Shown here: positions 33,707-42,923 of the stretch, piece after piece
Position numbering within the stretch: the first letter of the stretch is position 1
How the letters are laid out: every line of letters starts with the position of its first letter
Assembly (NCBI GenBank): GCA_022705325.1
Contig: JAKJER010000004.1
Coordinates: forward strand, 193,724 to 257,723
DNA: 64,000 nt
Direction of reading: 5' to 3'
Source: Planctomycetota bacterium
Lineage (GTDB): Bacteria > Planctomycetota > Phycisphaerae > SM23-33
The notes under the pieces: generated by a model
What the model was told of the DNA's origin: nothing
Database searches by the model: none
Seen by the model: the letters and a program-made list of their open reading frames with translations, nothing else
Position numbers and translations under genes: made by a program

Positions 33707-36700
33707 ATGGCGGGGCCGGGCGGCCTCGCGACGGTATTCGTGGTCACCAAGACGATCAAACCGACTCGGCCGTGGTGGCAGCTCCTGGTGCGGGCGGGCG
33801 TTCTGCTTGCGCTGGTGCTGGGGGCTGCATACGTCACCCTGCCGTGGTGGCTGCCGCCTTCGCTGGTCCGGCAGATCGTCCAGGACGATCTGCGGCGTAA
33901 GCTCGGCCTGGAGGTGAAGGTCGGCTCGGTCTCGCTGAGCTGGGTCGAAGGCGTCCACCTGCGGGGCCTGCGGATCCAGGAGCCCGTCGCCTTCGGGCAA
34001 GGCGCCCTGGTTGACGTGTCGCTGGTGCGGGCGGAGTTCTCGCCCGTGAACCTGCTGGTGCACAAGCGCCTGGAATGGTTGGAGCTTGTCGAGCCCACGG
34101 TGCACGTCAAGGTGGACGCCGAGGGCAACGTGAACCTGGCCGCCCTGGCGCGATTGCAGTCCGGCGAGGACCAGGTCCGCACCGGGCGGATCAGCGTCCG
34201 ACGCGGACGGGTTGTCATTCGCCTGCCCGAGCATTCCAAGGCCCTGGACGTGCAGGTCAGCGACCTTCAGGTGCTCGAGGGAAGGGTAAGCTCGTTGGGG
34301 CGCGTGACCCTGTCGGCGGCCCTGCTCCAGGAGGACCACCAGGCGCCGATCGGGCTTCAGATGGCCGCCCACCCCAGCGACTCGCCCCTGGCCGCGACGG
34401 CCAGCTTCAACTTCTCCAACGTCGACCTCCAGCAGCTTGCCCTGCTGGAGCTGGTCAAGACGCCTCTCAAGAAGCTCAGCGGGCGATGCAGCGGGCAGCT
34501 CGATCTCAAGATCAACCGTCAGAGCGTGGTCGATTCCTTCGGCCTGAGCGTCAGCATCGAACGGCTGGACGTCCAGCCGGCTTCGGGTCCGCACCTCCCC
34601 GTGATCGACCAGGCAGGCTTCTCGCTGGCTGCCCGCTACGATCCGCTGGAGGGCAACCTGGAGCTTGGCTCCCTGACCGTCCGCCTGCCGGGCGTCGACC
34701 TGTCGGGGCGGCTGGTTGCCAACACGCAGGCCGGGCCGAGTTGGGAGGCCATCCGAGAGCTGGAGTTGTCGGGCGAGTTGGTGCCTTCGCGTCTGGCGGC
34801 CGTGCTGACCGGGCAGCCGCAGTTGCCCGGGGAGCTGGCTCTGGACGGCCCGATCGCCCTGCGGACCAGCGCCCGCCGCCAGGGGGACATGCTGGGCATG
34901 GAGTTCATCGCCGACGCCTCGGCCTGCACCGTTCGTCGTTCCGAGTGGACGCTCAAGCCGGCCGGGCGAAAACTCCAGGCCGAGATGCGCGGCACGCTGG
35001 ACCGCCGCACCTGGCAGTTCGCCGCGGACCAGACCACGCTGCTGCTGGGGCGCAACCGCTTCGTCGGCGGCGGGGCGCTGAGCAACATCCGCACGCTCGT
35101 TCGGGACTGGACCAGCGATCAGCACGAGTGGTCGGCGGCGTCGGTCCTGGACGACCTGGGCAACCTCAACTGGGCGGGCTCGTGGGAGGTCCACGAGTTG
35201 GACTCGCTCCGCGAACTGGCGGGGGCCGCGGGCGAGCTGTTCAACGACGTTCGCCTGGACGGCCCGCTTACGGGCGGCTGGTCGCTGGAACATCGCGACG
35301 GGCTGCGCCTGCACGCCAATTTCGCCCTGGACGCCTCGGCCAAGGTCACCGTGGGTCCTCGCCTGGTCAAGCCGGCTGGGCAGGCGTTCTCGCTGGCGCT
35401 CAGCGGGACGATCGATCCGGCCACTGCGGGCCTGGAGGCCCTGGACATCGACTGTTCGCTCGGCGAGGCGAGGTTGTTTGTGGACCGCGGCTACCTGCGT
35501 CCTGCGCTCGGGCGGTCGCCATCGGCTGCCCTTGTGGTCGACGCGGGAGGCAAGTTCGAGGCCCAGCGGGTGGAAGCGTTGGCCGCGTCCGTGCCGGACC
35601 TGGCGTCGGTTGTGAGGGAGATGCGGGGCCGCATCGAGGGTGGGCGGTTCGTCTTTCGCCTGGGGGAAGACGTTCTCCGCCTGCACCTGACGGCGGACTT
35701 GACGGAGTTGGCCCTGTCTGCTGATTCGCGTCTTCTCAAGCAGACGGGGCAGTGGGCCTCGCTGTGGGTGGACTTGCTGTGCGACCGTCGAGGGGGGGAC
35801 CAGAAGAACTCGCTGCGGGCTGCCTGGCGGAGCCGCCAGGCGGACCTGACGGCTTCGGCGGTGTTCGGGTCGGCTGCGTCCGCCGACCGGGAGGGCGTTC
35901 GACTGGCCCTGCACGCGGCGATCCGCGATGCCCGCTGCCTGGCGGCGATTTGGCCGGTGCTGGCGGATCAGGCGCAGGGCCGCCGATTGGCCGGGGCGAT
36001 GGACATCGAAGCCGATGCGACGTGGCGTCGCCATGCCCTGGATCTGGACCTGCGATGCGACGCCGACGCCTTGGAGTTCTCCTCGACGCTTCCTCGGCGC
36101 GTCAAACGTCCCGGCATCCCCTTGCGGCTGCGCCTGGCGGGCAGCTTGCGCACCCAGGATGACCGCACCAGTGAATTGGACCTGGACGTCTTCTGCCTGG
36201 ACGTCGGCCGCTCCCGTCTGCGAGTCGGCGGGTCGGCCGTGCTGGCCGCGCCGCCCGGCGGGGTCCCCATCCGCCTGTACCCGCCGCCGGGGCTGGCCCG
36301 GGCGGACCTGAGTGCCAACGTTCGCATGGTCATCGAAGACGCCCTGTGCGAACTGCTGCCGGAACTGGACGCCGAGCTGCGCAAGCAATCGTTGAGCGGC
36401 ACGCTGCTGGCCCAGGTGGGCCTCAGCGGCGATCGCGAGCGTCTTGTGATGCGGATCGACGCCGACGGCGATGCCTTGGCCAGCGACCGCCTCCAGTCCA
36501 TTGACCTGCCCGACCTCCGCGGGGCGCTCGCCCCTCAGCCTCAGGCCTCCCAGCCGGCCACCCAGCCCGCCCTTCCCATCTTCGCGACGAGGTCGCCCCC
36601 GATCCCTCCGGACCGCCTGATCCTGGCCAAGCCCGCCGGCCTGCCTGCTCGCCTGCAGGTCGAGACCACCCTCCTGGGCGACCTGTCCCGTCTCGTGCTC

Positions 36701-38158
36701 AACCATGCTCAGATCCGCGTGGGCGAGCTGTACCTGATGGCCGACGCCCAGGCCGACTTGGGCGGCCCGCCGGGCCATTGGGATGCCCTGGTTCCACGAT
36801 CCGCCCACGTCGCGGTGTGGACGCAGGCGGCCGAGCAACTCCATCGAGTGCTGCCCCTTCTGGCCGACTATCACGTCAGCGGCGATTTCCACGTGGAGAG
36901 CGAGATCGACCTGGCGCCCGCCTGGCCGACGAGTCCGCTCCAGGCCCGCTACGTCCGCCTCTCCTGCCGCAATCTCCGCGGGCGCTACGAGCGGAAGGAC
37001 CTCCTGATGCGGGGCACACTGCTGGCCCGCTCGCTGTGCCAGGGTTCGGACGGCAAGGTCCGCCTGGGCAGCCTCCGCAGCGACGATCTCGAGCTGCGGG
37101 CGGGCGAGAACCACGTCTATCTGCTGCTGGACCTGGCCAATCTCGGCGACGACGCCTCGGGAAACGTGCAGGCCATGGTCGACTCCATCGACGACAAGGA
37201 TCTCATGGAATGGCTGGCGGGCGAGGGGTCGGTGCAGAAGCGCCCGGGCAAGCTGAGCGCGGAGGAGAGCCAGGCCCTGCTGGTGCAGGGACGGCGGGGG
37301 ATCGAGATCTTCCGCCCGTTGATCACCCGGGCGGACGTGGGCGTCAAGTTCGACCTCCGCGAGGTACACACCTACGACGCGATTGTGGGCAAGTACTTCG
37401 ACCTCAACAACCTCACCGGCGAGCTGTCGGTCCGCAAGGGCCTGGTGCGGGCCGACTACCGCGGCGGGATCTACGGCGGCACCCTCACCGGCAGCGCCGA
37501 GGTCGACTTTAACCGCGACCGCCCCGTGCTGGCCACGCAGACCGCCATCCGCGACGCCTCCGCCAACGAGACCATCCAGGCCCAACTCGCCAAGAGCTTT
37601 CCCAACAACACCGTCCTGGGCCGCTTCAACCACGAAGAGCGCCTGCTCAAGGACCTGGAGGCGGTGCTGGCCGGCTCGCTCGATGCCCGTTTCCGCATCC
37701 GCCAGCGAGGCACAGCCAAGACCGTCGCCGTGGACGGCATCACCCGCGGGCGGGCCGCCCCGCTGTTCATCACGCGGATCTTCCCGGGCCTGAACCTGGC
37801 CGAGTACCGCTACCGGAAGATGACCGCCTTCGCCGAGTACCTCGACGACGGACGGGCGGTCAACGACATGTTCTTCGACGGCTTCCAGTATGACCTGTTC
37901 ATCGAGGGCGAAACCGACGCCGAGAACATCGGGCGATACCAGATCGGGCTGGTCCTGCTGGGCTCGCCCCAGACGGCGGAATGGCACCACGCCTACAAGC
38001 AGGGACGCCTGCCCCTGCTGAACTTCCGCGCCCGCATCGAGGACGGGCGGATGTACGACGAAGAGGTCAAGTTCCTCTGGCCCAACGAGACGCTGTTCAC
38101 CATCTTCCTCAAGAACAACATCATCTATCGCCTGTGGGCGGCGGGGGGGAAGCGGTAG
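33707..38158 (+). CDS. AsmA/TamB-like giant membrane-anchored protein
   Basis: A 1,483-aa protein. A single TM helix near the N-terminus (about residues 24-46) anchors a very long periplasmic beta-rich region. The segment just after the helix, LGLEVKVGSVSLSWVEGVHLRGLRI, has the AsmA/DUF748 pattern, and the C-terminal region (LTGELSVRKGLVRADYRGGIYGG, then GSAEVDF) matches the AsmA-like C-terminal module. Such proteins form a grooved bridge between membranes and are implicated in phospholipid or lipoprotein transport to the outer membrane. The start at 33707 has GGAGG only one base upstream, so a GTG at 33740 is possible. A larger antisense ORF covers the locus but is a composition artefact. 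Confidence 0.8.
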   Translation: MAGPGGLATVFVVTKTIKPTRPWWQLLVRAGVLLALVLGAAYVTLPWWLPPSLVRQIVQDDLRRKLGLEVKVGSVSLSWVEGVHLRGLRIQEPVAFGQGALVDVSLVRAEFSPVNLLVHKRLEWLELVEPTVHVKVDAEGNVNLAALARLQSGEDQVRTGRISVRRGRVVIRLPEHSKALDVQVSDLQVLEGRVSSLGRVTLSAALLQEDHQAPIGLQMAAHPSDSPLAATASFNFSNVDLQQLALLELVKTPLKKLSGRCSGQLDLKINRQSVVDSFGLSVSIERLDVQPASGPHLPVIDQAGFSLAARYDPLEGNLELGSLTVRLPGVDLSGRLVANTQAGPSWEAIRELELSGELVPSRLAAVLTGQPQLPGELALDGPIALRTSARRQGDMLGMEFIADASACTVRRSEWTLKPAGRKLQAEMRGTLDRRTWQFAADQTTLLLGRNRFVGGGALSNIRTLVRDWTSDQHEWSAASVLDDLGNLNWAGSWEVHELDSLRELAGAAGELFNDVRLDGPLTGGWSLEHRDGLRLHANFALDASAKVTVGPRLVKPAGQAFSLALSGTIDPATAGLEALDIDCSLGEARLFVDRGYLRPALGRSPSAALVVDAGGKFEAQRVEALAASVPDLASVVREMRGRIEGGRFVFRLGEDVLRLHLTADLTELALSADSRLLKQTGQWASLWVDLLCDRRGGDQKNSLRAAWRSRQADLTASAVFGSAASADREGVRLALHAAIRDARCLAAIWPVLADQAQGRRLAGAMDIEADATWRRHALDLDLRCDADALEFSSTLPRRVKRPGIPLRLRLAGSLRTQDDRTSELDLDVFCLDVGRSRLRVGGSAVLAAPPGGVPIRLYPPPGLARADLSANVRMVIEDALCELLPELDAELRKQSLSGTLLAQVGLSGDRERLVMRIDADGDALASDRLQSIDLPDLRGALAPQPQASQPATQPALPIFATRSPPIPPDRLILAKPAGLPARLQVETTLLGDLSRLVLNHAQIRVGELYLMADAQADLGGPPGHWDALVPRSAHVAVWTQAAEQLHRVLPLLADYHVSGDFHVESEIDLAPAWPTSPLQARYVRLSCRNLRGRYERKDLLMRGTLLARSLCQGSDGKVRLGSLRSDDLELRAGENHVYLLLDLANLGDDASGNVQAMVDSIDDKDLMEWLAGEGSVQKRPGKLSAEESQALLVQGRRGIEIFRPLITRADVGVKFDLREVHTYDAIVGKYFDLNNLTGELSVRKGLVRADYRGGIYGGTLTGSAEVDFNRDRPVLATQTAIRDASANETIQAQLAKSFPNNTVLGRFNHEERLLKDLEAVLAGSLDARFRIRQRGTAKTVAVDGITRGRAAPLFITRIFPGLNLAEYRYRKMTAFAEYLDDGRAVNDMFFDGFQYDLFIEGETDAENIGRYQIGLVLLGSPQTAEWHHAYKQGRLPLLNFRARIEDGRMYDEEVKFLWPNETLFTIFLKNNIIYRLWAAGGKR

Positions 38159-38287
38159 GGATCGCGGACTGCCCCTCCAGGGCAGGTTGCGGATTGAGCG
38201 ATGGCCGTTCGCGTGCTGCGATAGGATCACTGTGTGAGCGTCGTATGTAGTGAGTCTGACAGGCGCAGGGGGCAGATGAGGCAAGCG

Positions 38288-39286
38288 ATGGACGACAAGA
38301 CCGCGACGTTTCGGAGCGTAACCGTCACGCAAGCGGACCCCCGCTTCGCGTTTCACGTGGATGTTCCGGCGGAGTGGGCCCAGGCGGACCTGCCGAATGA
38401 GGAGCCGGACTTCTCCGGCGATGATTTCCAGCCTCTGGGCGTCTTCGCGGCCCGATACGGGATCATGATCCTGACGTTCTCCGTGCGCCCGGCATTCGAG
38501 GAAGGAACGGTGGCCCAGTGGCTTGCCCGGATGGGGACGTCCGGAGGGATCGAGTTCAACGACATCGGCCCGGCCCAGGCGGGGGGCATCCAGGGCGTGG
38601 GTGCGCTCGGCACGCAGCAGAGCGAGGCCGGCGTGATGACCGTACGCGTTCTCCTGTTCGAGCAGGGGGGATGGGCCCACCTGCTGATGGGTATGGCCCC
38701 GTCCGTAGTGTGGGATTCGCTGGCCCCTCTGTACGATCGGATGTTCGACTCGTTCGCCATGGAGACCGTGCTGCCCGCGACGGTGCCGCCCTGGCCCGAT
38801 CAGGAGGCGCCTGGACCGCTGGGCGAGTGGGACCTCGACCAGGCCCGCGAGGCAGCCGAGCGGTTCCTCCAGGCCATCCAGCGAGGTGACGAGCCGGCGG
38901 CCCGAGCCCTGCTGAGCGAGGACGACGGCACGGTCAGCTTCCCGTCCATGGGCGAAGGCGAGGCCAGCTTCGAGTTGGGCCAGGCACAGGCCGACGGCGA
39001 CAAGGCCGTCGTTCCCGCCACCCTGCGGGCCCTGCCGCCGGGCGAGACCGAGATGCAGGAGCAGGTCATGCCCCTAATCCTGGTACAGGTCGACGGGCTC
39101 TGGAAGGTGGACATGAACGCCAGTATCGAGCGGATGTTGGGCGGGGATCTCATGGAAGGGCTCAAGGGTGCAGCCGAGCAAATGGGCAGAGGCCTGGCCG
39201 AGGGACTGGACAAGTTGATGGAAGGACTGGGCGAGGCTTTCGGCGGGGGCGAGGCGTCAGAGGACCCGGCAGACGACAACTCTTGA
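38288..39286 (+). CDS. Hypothetical protein with Mog1/PsbP-like and NTF2-like parts
   Basis: A 332-aa protein without a signal peptide. Residues about 15-165 alternate strands and helices, with RFAFHVDVPAEW and GWAHLLMGMAPSVVW, like the small alpha/beta sandwich of PsbP/Mog1-type domains. Residues about 185-280 (AREAAERFLQAIQRGDE to GLWKVDMN) look like an NTF2/SnoaL-type cone fold. The C-terminal tail is amphipathic and Gly/Glu-rich. The function is unknown. The start at 38288 has TGAGG about 6 nt upstream; an in-frame ATG at 38276 is an alternative. It converges on the zinc-ribbon gene with 14 bp between. Confidence 0.7.
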   Translation: MDDKTATFRSVTVTQADPRFAFHVDVPAEWAQADLPNEEPDFSGDDFQPLGVFAARYGIMILTFSVRPAFEEGTVAQWLARMGTSGGIEFNDIGPAQAGGIQGVGALGTQQSEAGVMTVRVLLFEQGGWAHLLMGMAPSVVWDSLAPLYDRMFDSFAMETVLPATVPPWPDQEAPGPLGEWDLDQAREAAERFLQAIQRGDEPAARALLSEDDGTVSFPSMGEGEASFELGQAQADGDKAVVPATLRALPPGETEMQEQVMPLILVQVDGLWKVDMNASIERMLGGDLMEGLKGAAEQMGRGLAEGLDKLMEGLGEAFGGGEASEDPADDNS

Positions 39287-39300
39287 TTGCGGCCGGCCGG

Positions 39301-39600
39301 TCAGAAGTGCTTCTGATGGATGGGGCACTTGCATTTCTTGTTGGTCGGATCGGGGCACTGGCGGATCAACTCGACCAGTTCGTCGCCGCGGGTCTTGTCG
39401 ATCGGGCCGTGAATGGCGACGGAATCTTCGCCCAGGAAACGGTCGTGGTACGACTCCTGCGTGTAGACCCCGCACGCCTGGCAGAAGAAAAAGGACTCGA
39501 TGTACTCGTCGCCCATGACCTCCTGGGCGATGACCGCGACCGGGCTGTCCGCGCCCTGGCAGTCAAACTCGCGCCCGCATTTCGAACAGGTGACCTTCAT
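39301..39600 (-). CDS. Small zinc-ribbon protein
   Basis: A 99-aa cytoplasmic protein. It begins with CSKC (C5, C8) and has a second pair CQAC (about 40, 43), together a probable zinc site. Further cysteines lie near the C-terminus (QCPDP, CKCP) with a terminal histidine pair, possibly a second metal site. GGAGG lies about 10 nt before the ATG. It is similar in style to other small planctomycete zinc-ribbon proteins of unknown role, perhaps protein interaction. Confidence 0.65.
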   Translation of the reverse strand: MKVTCSKCGREFDCQGADSPVAVIAQEVMGDEYIESFFFCQACGVYTQESYHDRFLGEDSVAIHGPIDKTRGDELVELIRQCPDPTNKKCKCPIHQKHF

Positions 39601-39816
39601 CGCTTCTTCGCCTCCCTTGGCGTCGGCGCCGACAGAACCTGGCCGTGCCCGCTACGGTTGGCCGGCGACAGTGACGAACGCAACCGCACACGCGGAGCAA
39701 GACACGTGCACGTCCGCTGCCCTTCCGTGCGGCTATTCTACACGCGCATGGATTCATCCACCTCTCATTTTCGATCCCCTACGATACGGACATCTCTAAA
39801 CCGAAAGGACATGCTC

Positions 39817-40932
39817 ATGCGAAGGCAAACTTGTCTCTGTCTTATCGTCCTGCTCGTCTGCTCCGCTGCCGGCGTCGCCCAGGACAAGAGGCCGATCGTC
39901 GAGAAACCCCGCAACATCATCCTGATCGGATGGGACGGGGCCCAGCGCAACCACGTCAACGAGTGCCTCCAGCGCGGCGAACTGCCGGCGCTCAAGCGCC
40001 TGGCAGCCGAGGGGACCATGGTCGAGATCGACATCAAGGGCACCACCGATACCAAGGCGGGCTGGTCGCAGATCCTGACCGGTTACAACCCGCAGGTGAC
40101 CGGCGTGTACTCGAACAGCCGCTATCAGCCCGTGCCCAAGGGCTACTCGATCTTCGAGCGGCTGGAGGAGCATTTCGGGCCGGACAAGTTCGTCACCGTG
40201 GCGGTGATCGGCAAGAAGGGCCACTGCGGCGAGATCGACGGGCCCAAGAAGGTGGAGATCAAGCCCGGCCAGGCTGACGCGCCCAAGCGGGGCAAGAAGG
40301 CCGCCGCCGCGGGCGAAGAGGGCAAGAAGAAGGCCGGCAAAGGCGGCGCCGCCCGCGACAAGCAGGACGATCAGGAAAACGCTCCGAAGAAGCCCCGCAA
40401 GGCCGAGCCGGGCAGCCGGATCGTTCAGGAGGGCGGCAAGACGTACCGCGTCATCCCGGGCAAGCCCTATTACAACATGCACTCGGCCTGCGACCTGTGG
40501 CAGTTCGGGCTGATGAAGGACCAGGTGGTGGGCACGCGGGCGATGGAGATGCTGGAGAAGCACAAGGACGGCCCGTTCTTCTTCTTCGTCCACTTCGCCG
40601 AGGTCGACCACAGCGGGCATCGAGGCGGCGAGAACTCAAAGCCGTATAACGACGCCCTGATCTCCAACGACCTCTGGACAGGCAAGATCCTGGACAAGCT
40701 CAAGGAACTGGGCATCTACGACAAGACGCTGGTGTACGTGACGGCCGACCACGGCTTCGACGAAGGCGCCAAGCACCACAAGAACGCTCCGTACGTCTTC
40801 CTGGCCACCAACGACGCGAAGGTCAAGTCCGCCGGCCTGCGGGTGGACGTGGCCCCGACGATCTACGACCGCTTCGGCCTGGACGGCTCGAAGTTCAATC
40901 CCCCGCTGGACGGCAAGAGCCTGGCCCGGTGA
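39817..40932 (+). CDS. Secreted alkaline-phosphatase-superfamily hydrolase with a lysine-rich insert
   Basis: A 371-aa protein with a signal peptide (about 1-22). The first metal aspartate is in IGWDGAQ (D40), the nucleophile region is KGTTDTKAGWSQILTG (Thr about 77-80), and later ligands sit in VDHSGH and TADHGFDE plus KHHKNAP near the end. It should hydrolyse phosphate or sulfate esters, or phosphodiesters. Residues about 150-200 are an inserted Lys/Ala/Gly-rich low-complexity segment on the protein surface. The start at 39817 has AAGGA about 7 nt upstream; ATG 39811 is too close. It converges with the small secreted protein gene, with stops 7 bp apart. Confidence 0.82.
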   Translation: MRRQTCLCLIVLLVCSAAGVAQDKRPIVEKPRNIILIGWDGAQRNHVNECLQRGELPALKRLAAEGTMVEIDIKGTTDTKAGWSQILTGYNPQVTGVYSNSRYQPVPKGYSIFERLEEHFGPDKFVTVAVIGKKGHCGEIDGPKKVEIKPGQADAPKRGKKAAAAGEEGKKKAGKGGAARDKQDDQENAPKKPRKAEPGSRIVQEGGKTYRVIPGKPYYNMHSACDLWQFGLMKDQVVGTRAMEMLEKHKDGPFFFFVHFAEVDHSGHRGGENSKPYNDALISNDLWTGKILDKLKELGIYDKTLVYVTADHGFDEGAKHHKNAPYVFLATNDAKVKSAGLRVDVAPTIYDRFGLDGSKFNPPLDGKSLAR

Positions 40933-40939
40933 GGGCAAC

Positions 40940-41359
40940 CTAACGCCGGATCAGCCCGCGGACGCTTCGCGCCCGGGGATCGACCAGGAACTCCAGCCCG
41001 CGCTCGGTCTTGACGAGTACCTGTTGCCCGTCGGCCTCGACGGCTGAGATGTGTACCTCCTGCACGTCCGTCTCCAGGTCTCGGCGGAACCGCACCTCGT
41101 AGACGGGCAGTTTCCACATCACCCTGCCGGTCTTGGCGTCCGAGGCCGTCAGGCTTGCGGTCATGCCGATGGGCTTGCCGCTGGCGTCGAGCGTCTTCTC
41201 GTCGCCGGCTGAATATCGCACGCCGTCGAGCGTGAGCGGCTGGACGCGGGCGGGCGCGACCCGCTTGGCCTGGGCTGCGGATATCAGCCACGCGGAGGAG
41301 AGGGCCAGCAGGCACAGGGCGACTGCCACGATCTGCCGCGTTGAATGAGTCTGCCGCAT
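40940..41359 (-). CDS. Small secreted protein of unknown function
   Basis: A 139-aa protein with a signal peptide (about 1-31, ending AAQA). The mature part is beta-rich and hydrophilic, containing KRVAPARVQPL and strands such as MTASLTASD and KLPVYEVRF, and ends basic. No motif is recognised. AAGGAG precedes the ATG at 41359. It is divergent from the transporter gene, sharing a 91-bp upstream region. Confidence 0.65.
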   Translation of the reverse strand: MRQTHSTRQIVAVALCLLALSSAWLISAAQAKRVAPARVQPLTLDGVRYSAGDEKTLDASGKPIGMTASLTASDAKTGRVMWKLPVYEVRFRRDLETDVQEVHISAVEADGQQVLVKTERGLEFLVDPRARSVRGLIRR

Positions 41360-41398
41360 GGGGACTCCTTTCGAGCAAGGCCCGGCTGGACGCAACGG

Positions 41399-41427
41399 TT
41401 TACGCCAATCGCCATTGATGATAAGAT
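41399..41427 (+). promoter_or_regulatory. sigma70-like promoter for the DAACS transporter
   Basis: TTTACG, 17-nt spacer, TAAGAT, with a short leader (about 17 nt) carrying AAGGGAAG before the ATG at 41451. Confidence 0.55.
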
Positions 41428-41450
41428 CGGCCGGCCGGTAAGGGAAGCCT

Positions 41451-42845
41451 ATGACGGATGAGTCCAAACCTGTCGCCCGAGTTCGCAGCCGCCTCTGGAC
41501 GCCGTGGCGGTGGAAGCTCCACTGGCAGATCCTGCTGGGGTTGGTGCTGGGGCTGGGCCTGGGCCTGCTCAGCGGGCGGCTGGCCCTGCAGGCCGCGCCG
41601 AAGGCGTCGGTCGCGCGAGATATCCTGGTCGGTCGCTGGGACTACGTCCTGTACTCGCTGGCGGGGCAGTTGTTCCTCAACGGGCTGCAACTCATCGTCG
41701 TGCCGCTGGTGGCCTCGTCGCTGGTGGTGGCGATGCGGGGCATCGGGCAGCACGCCAGCTTCGGGCGGCTGCTCAGCCGCACCATGGCCTACTATCTCGT
41801 CACCAGCACCATTGCGATCCTCATCGGGCTGGCCCTGGTGAACCTGATCCAGCCGGGCGTGGTGGAGTCGGGCAAGCCGGTGCTGAGCATGGAATCGACC
41901 CAGGCGTTCGCGCAGGAGACTACCGGCCTGAAGCAGCGGGCGGGCGGGGCCCAGTGGCGGGACTTTCTCAACGTCTTCCTGGAGATGGTCCCGCCGAACA
42001 TCGTCGCCGCCGCGGCGGAGGGCCGGCTGCTGGGCCTGATCACGGTGTCAATGTTGATCGGCTACTTCAACACGCGTCTGACGGGCTCGCGGCGGCAGGT
42101 GGTGGACGACTTCTGGCAGGGCGTGTACGAGGTGACGCTGATGATCACCGAACTGGTCCTGCGTTTCGCGCCGCTGGGGGTGATGGCCCTGCTGGCCCGC
42201 ACGTTCGCCGACAGCTACGCCTCGCTGGCCGGCGACGACCGGTTGATCCAGTTCGCCCGGATCATCGCGATGTTCTTCGTGACGGTGGTTTCGGCGCTGG
42301 CGATTCACGTGCTGGTGGTCCTGCCGCTGATCCTGCGCCTGGTGGGCCGGGTGCGTCCGGGTCGGCACTTCAAGGCGATGGCGCCGGCGTTGATGACGGC
42401 GTTCTCCACCGCCAGCAGCGCCGCCACGCTGCCGCTGACCATGGAGTGCGCCGAGGAGCGGGCGGGCGTCTCCCGCGAGACCTGCGGGTTCGTCCTGCCC
42501 CTGGGGGCCACGGTCAACATGGACGGCACCGCCCTCTACGAGTGCGTGGCGGCCATGTTCATCGCCCAGGCCTACGGCATCCACATCCCATTCGCACAGC
42601 AGTTCTTCATCGTGCTGGTGGCCCTGCTGACGTCGATCGGGGTGGCCGGCGTGCCCCAGGCGTCGCTGGTGGCCATCGTGATCATCCTCACTTCCGTGGG
42701 CGTGCCCATCGAGGGCCTGGCGGTCATCCTCGTGGTCGACCGCGTACTGGACATGTGCCGCACCGCCGTCAACGTCTTCAGCGACTCGTGCGGGGCGGTG
42801 GTCATCGCCCGCGGCGAGGGACAGAGCGAGTTCTACCCGGATTGA
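41451..42845 (+). CDS. Dicarboxylate/amino acid:cation symporter (DAACS/SDF family)
   Basis: A 464-aa inner-membrane protein with about eight TM helices and two hairpin-like re-entrant regions. Family signatures are present: the serine-rich AFSTASSAATLP (hairpin 1), NMDGTALYE (Na-binding TM7), and AGVPQAS (hairpin 2), followed by VVDRVLDMCRTAVNVFSD in TM8 carrying the substrate-binding aspartate. It takes up glutamate, aspartate or C4-dicarboxylates with Na+ or H+. The exact substrate cannot be assigned: the TM8 sequence RTAVN resembles glutamate/aspartate carriers. It has its own promoter. Confidence 0.93.
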   Translation: MTDESKPVARVRSRLWTPWRWKLHWQILLGLVLGLGLGLLSGRLALQAAPKASVARDILVGRWDYVLYSLAGQLFLNGLQLIVVPLVASSLVVAMRGIGQHASFGRLLSRTMAYYLVTSTIAILIGLALVNLIQPGVVESGKPVLSMESTQAFAQETTGLKQRAGGAQWRDFLNVFLEMVPPNIVAAAAEGRLLGLITVSMLIGYFNTRLTGSRRQVVDDFWQGVYEVTLMITELVLRFAPLGVMALLARTFADSYASLAGDDRLIQFARIIAMFFVTVVSALAIHVLVVLPLILRLVGRVRPGRHFKAMAPALMTAFSTASSAATLPLTMECAEERAGVSRETCGFVLPLGATVNMDGTALYECVAAMFIAQAYGIHIPFAQQFFIVLVALLTSIGVAGVPQASLVAIVIILTSVGVPIEGLAVILVVDRVLDMCRTAVNVFSDSCGAVVIARGEGQSEFYPD

Positions 42846-42923
42846 GCGGGGACGGCCGGACGGTCCGCGGGCCCGGTTTCGCGGCGGCGGGAATCGATGG
42901 CCCCTCGCGCCAGCCTGCCCCGG

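Noticed and set aside
33527..38680. A very long antisense ORF (about 1,700 codons) on the minus strand opposite the AsmA-like gene
   Set aside because: High GC creates stop-free antisense frames. It lacks a plausible start with ribosome site, reads as Arg/Gln/Pro/Gly-rich sequence with no domain, and overlaps two well-supported plus-strand genes.
39287..39300. CCGGCCGG palindromes in convergent gaps (also near 5720)
   Set aside because: Such motifs are expected by chance in high-GC DNA and lack T-runs, so they are not called as terminators.
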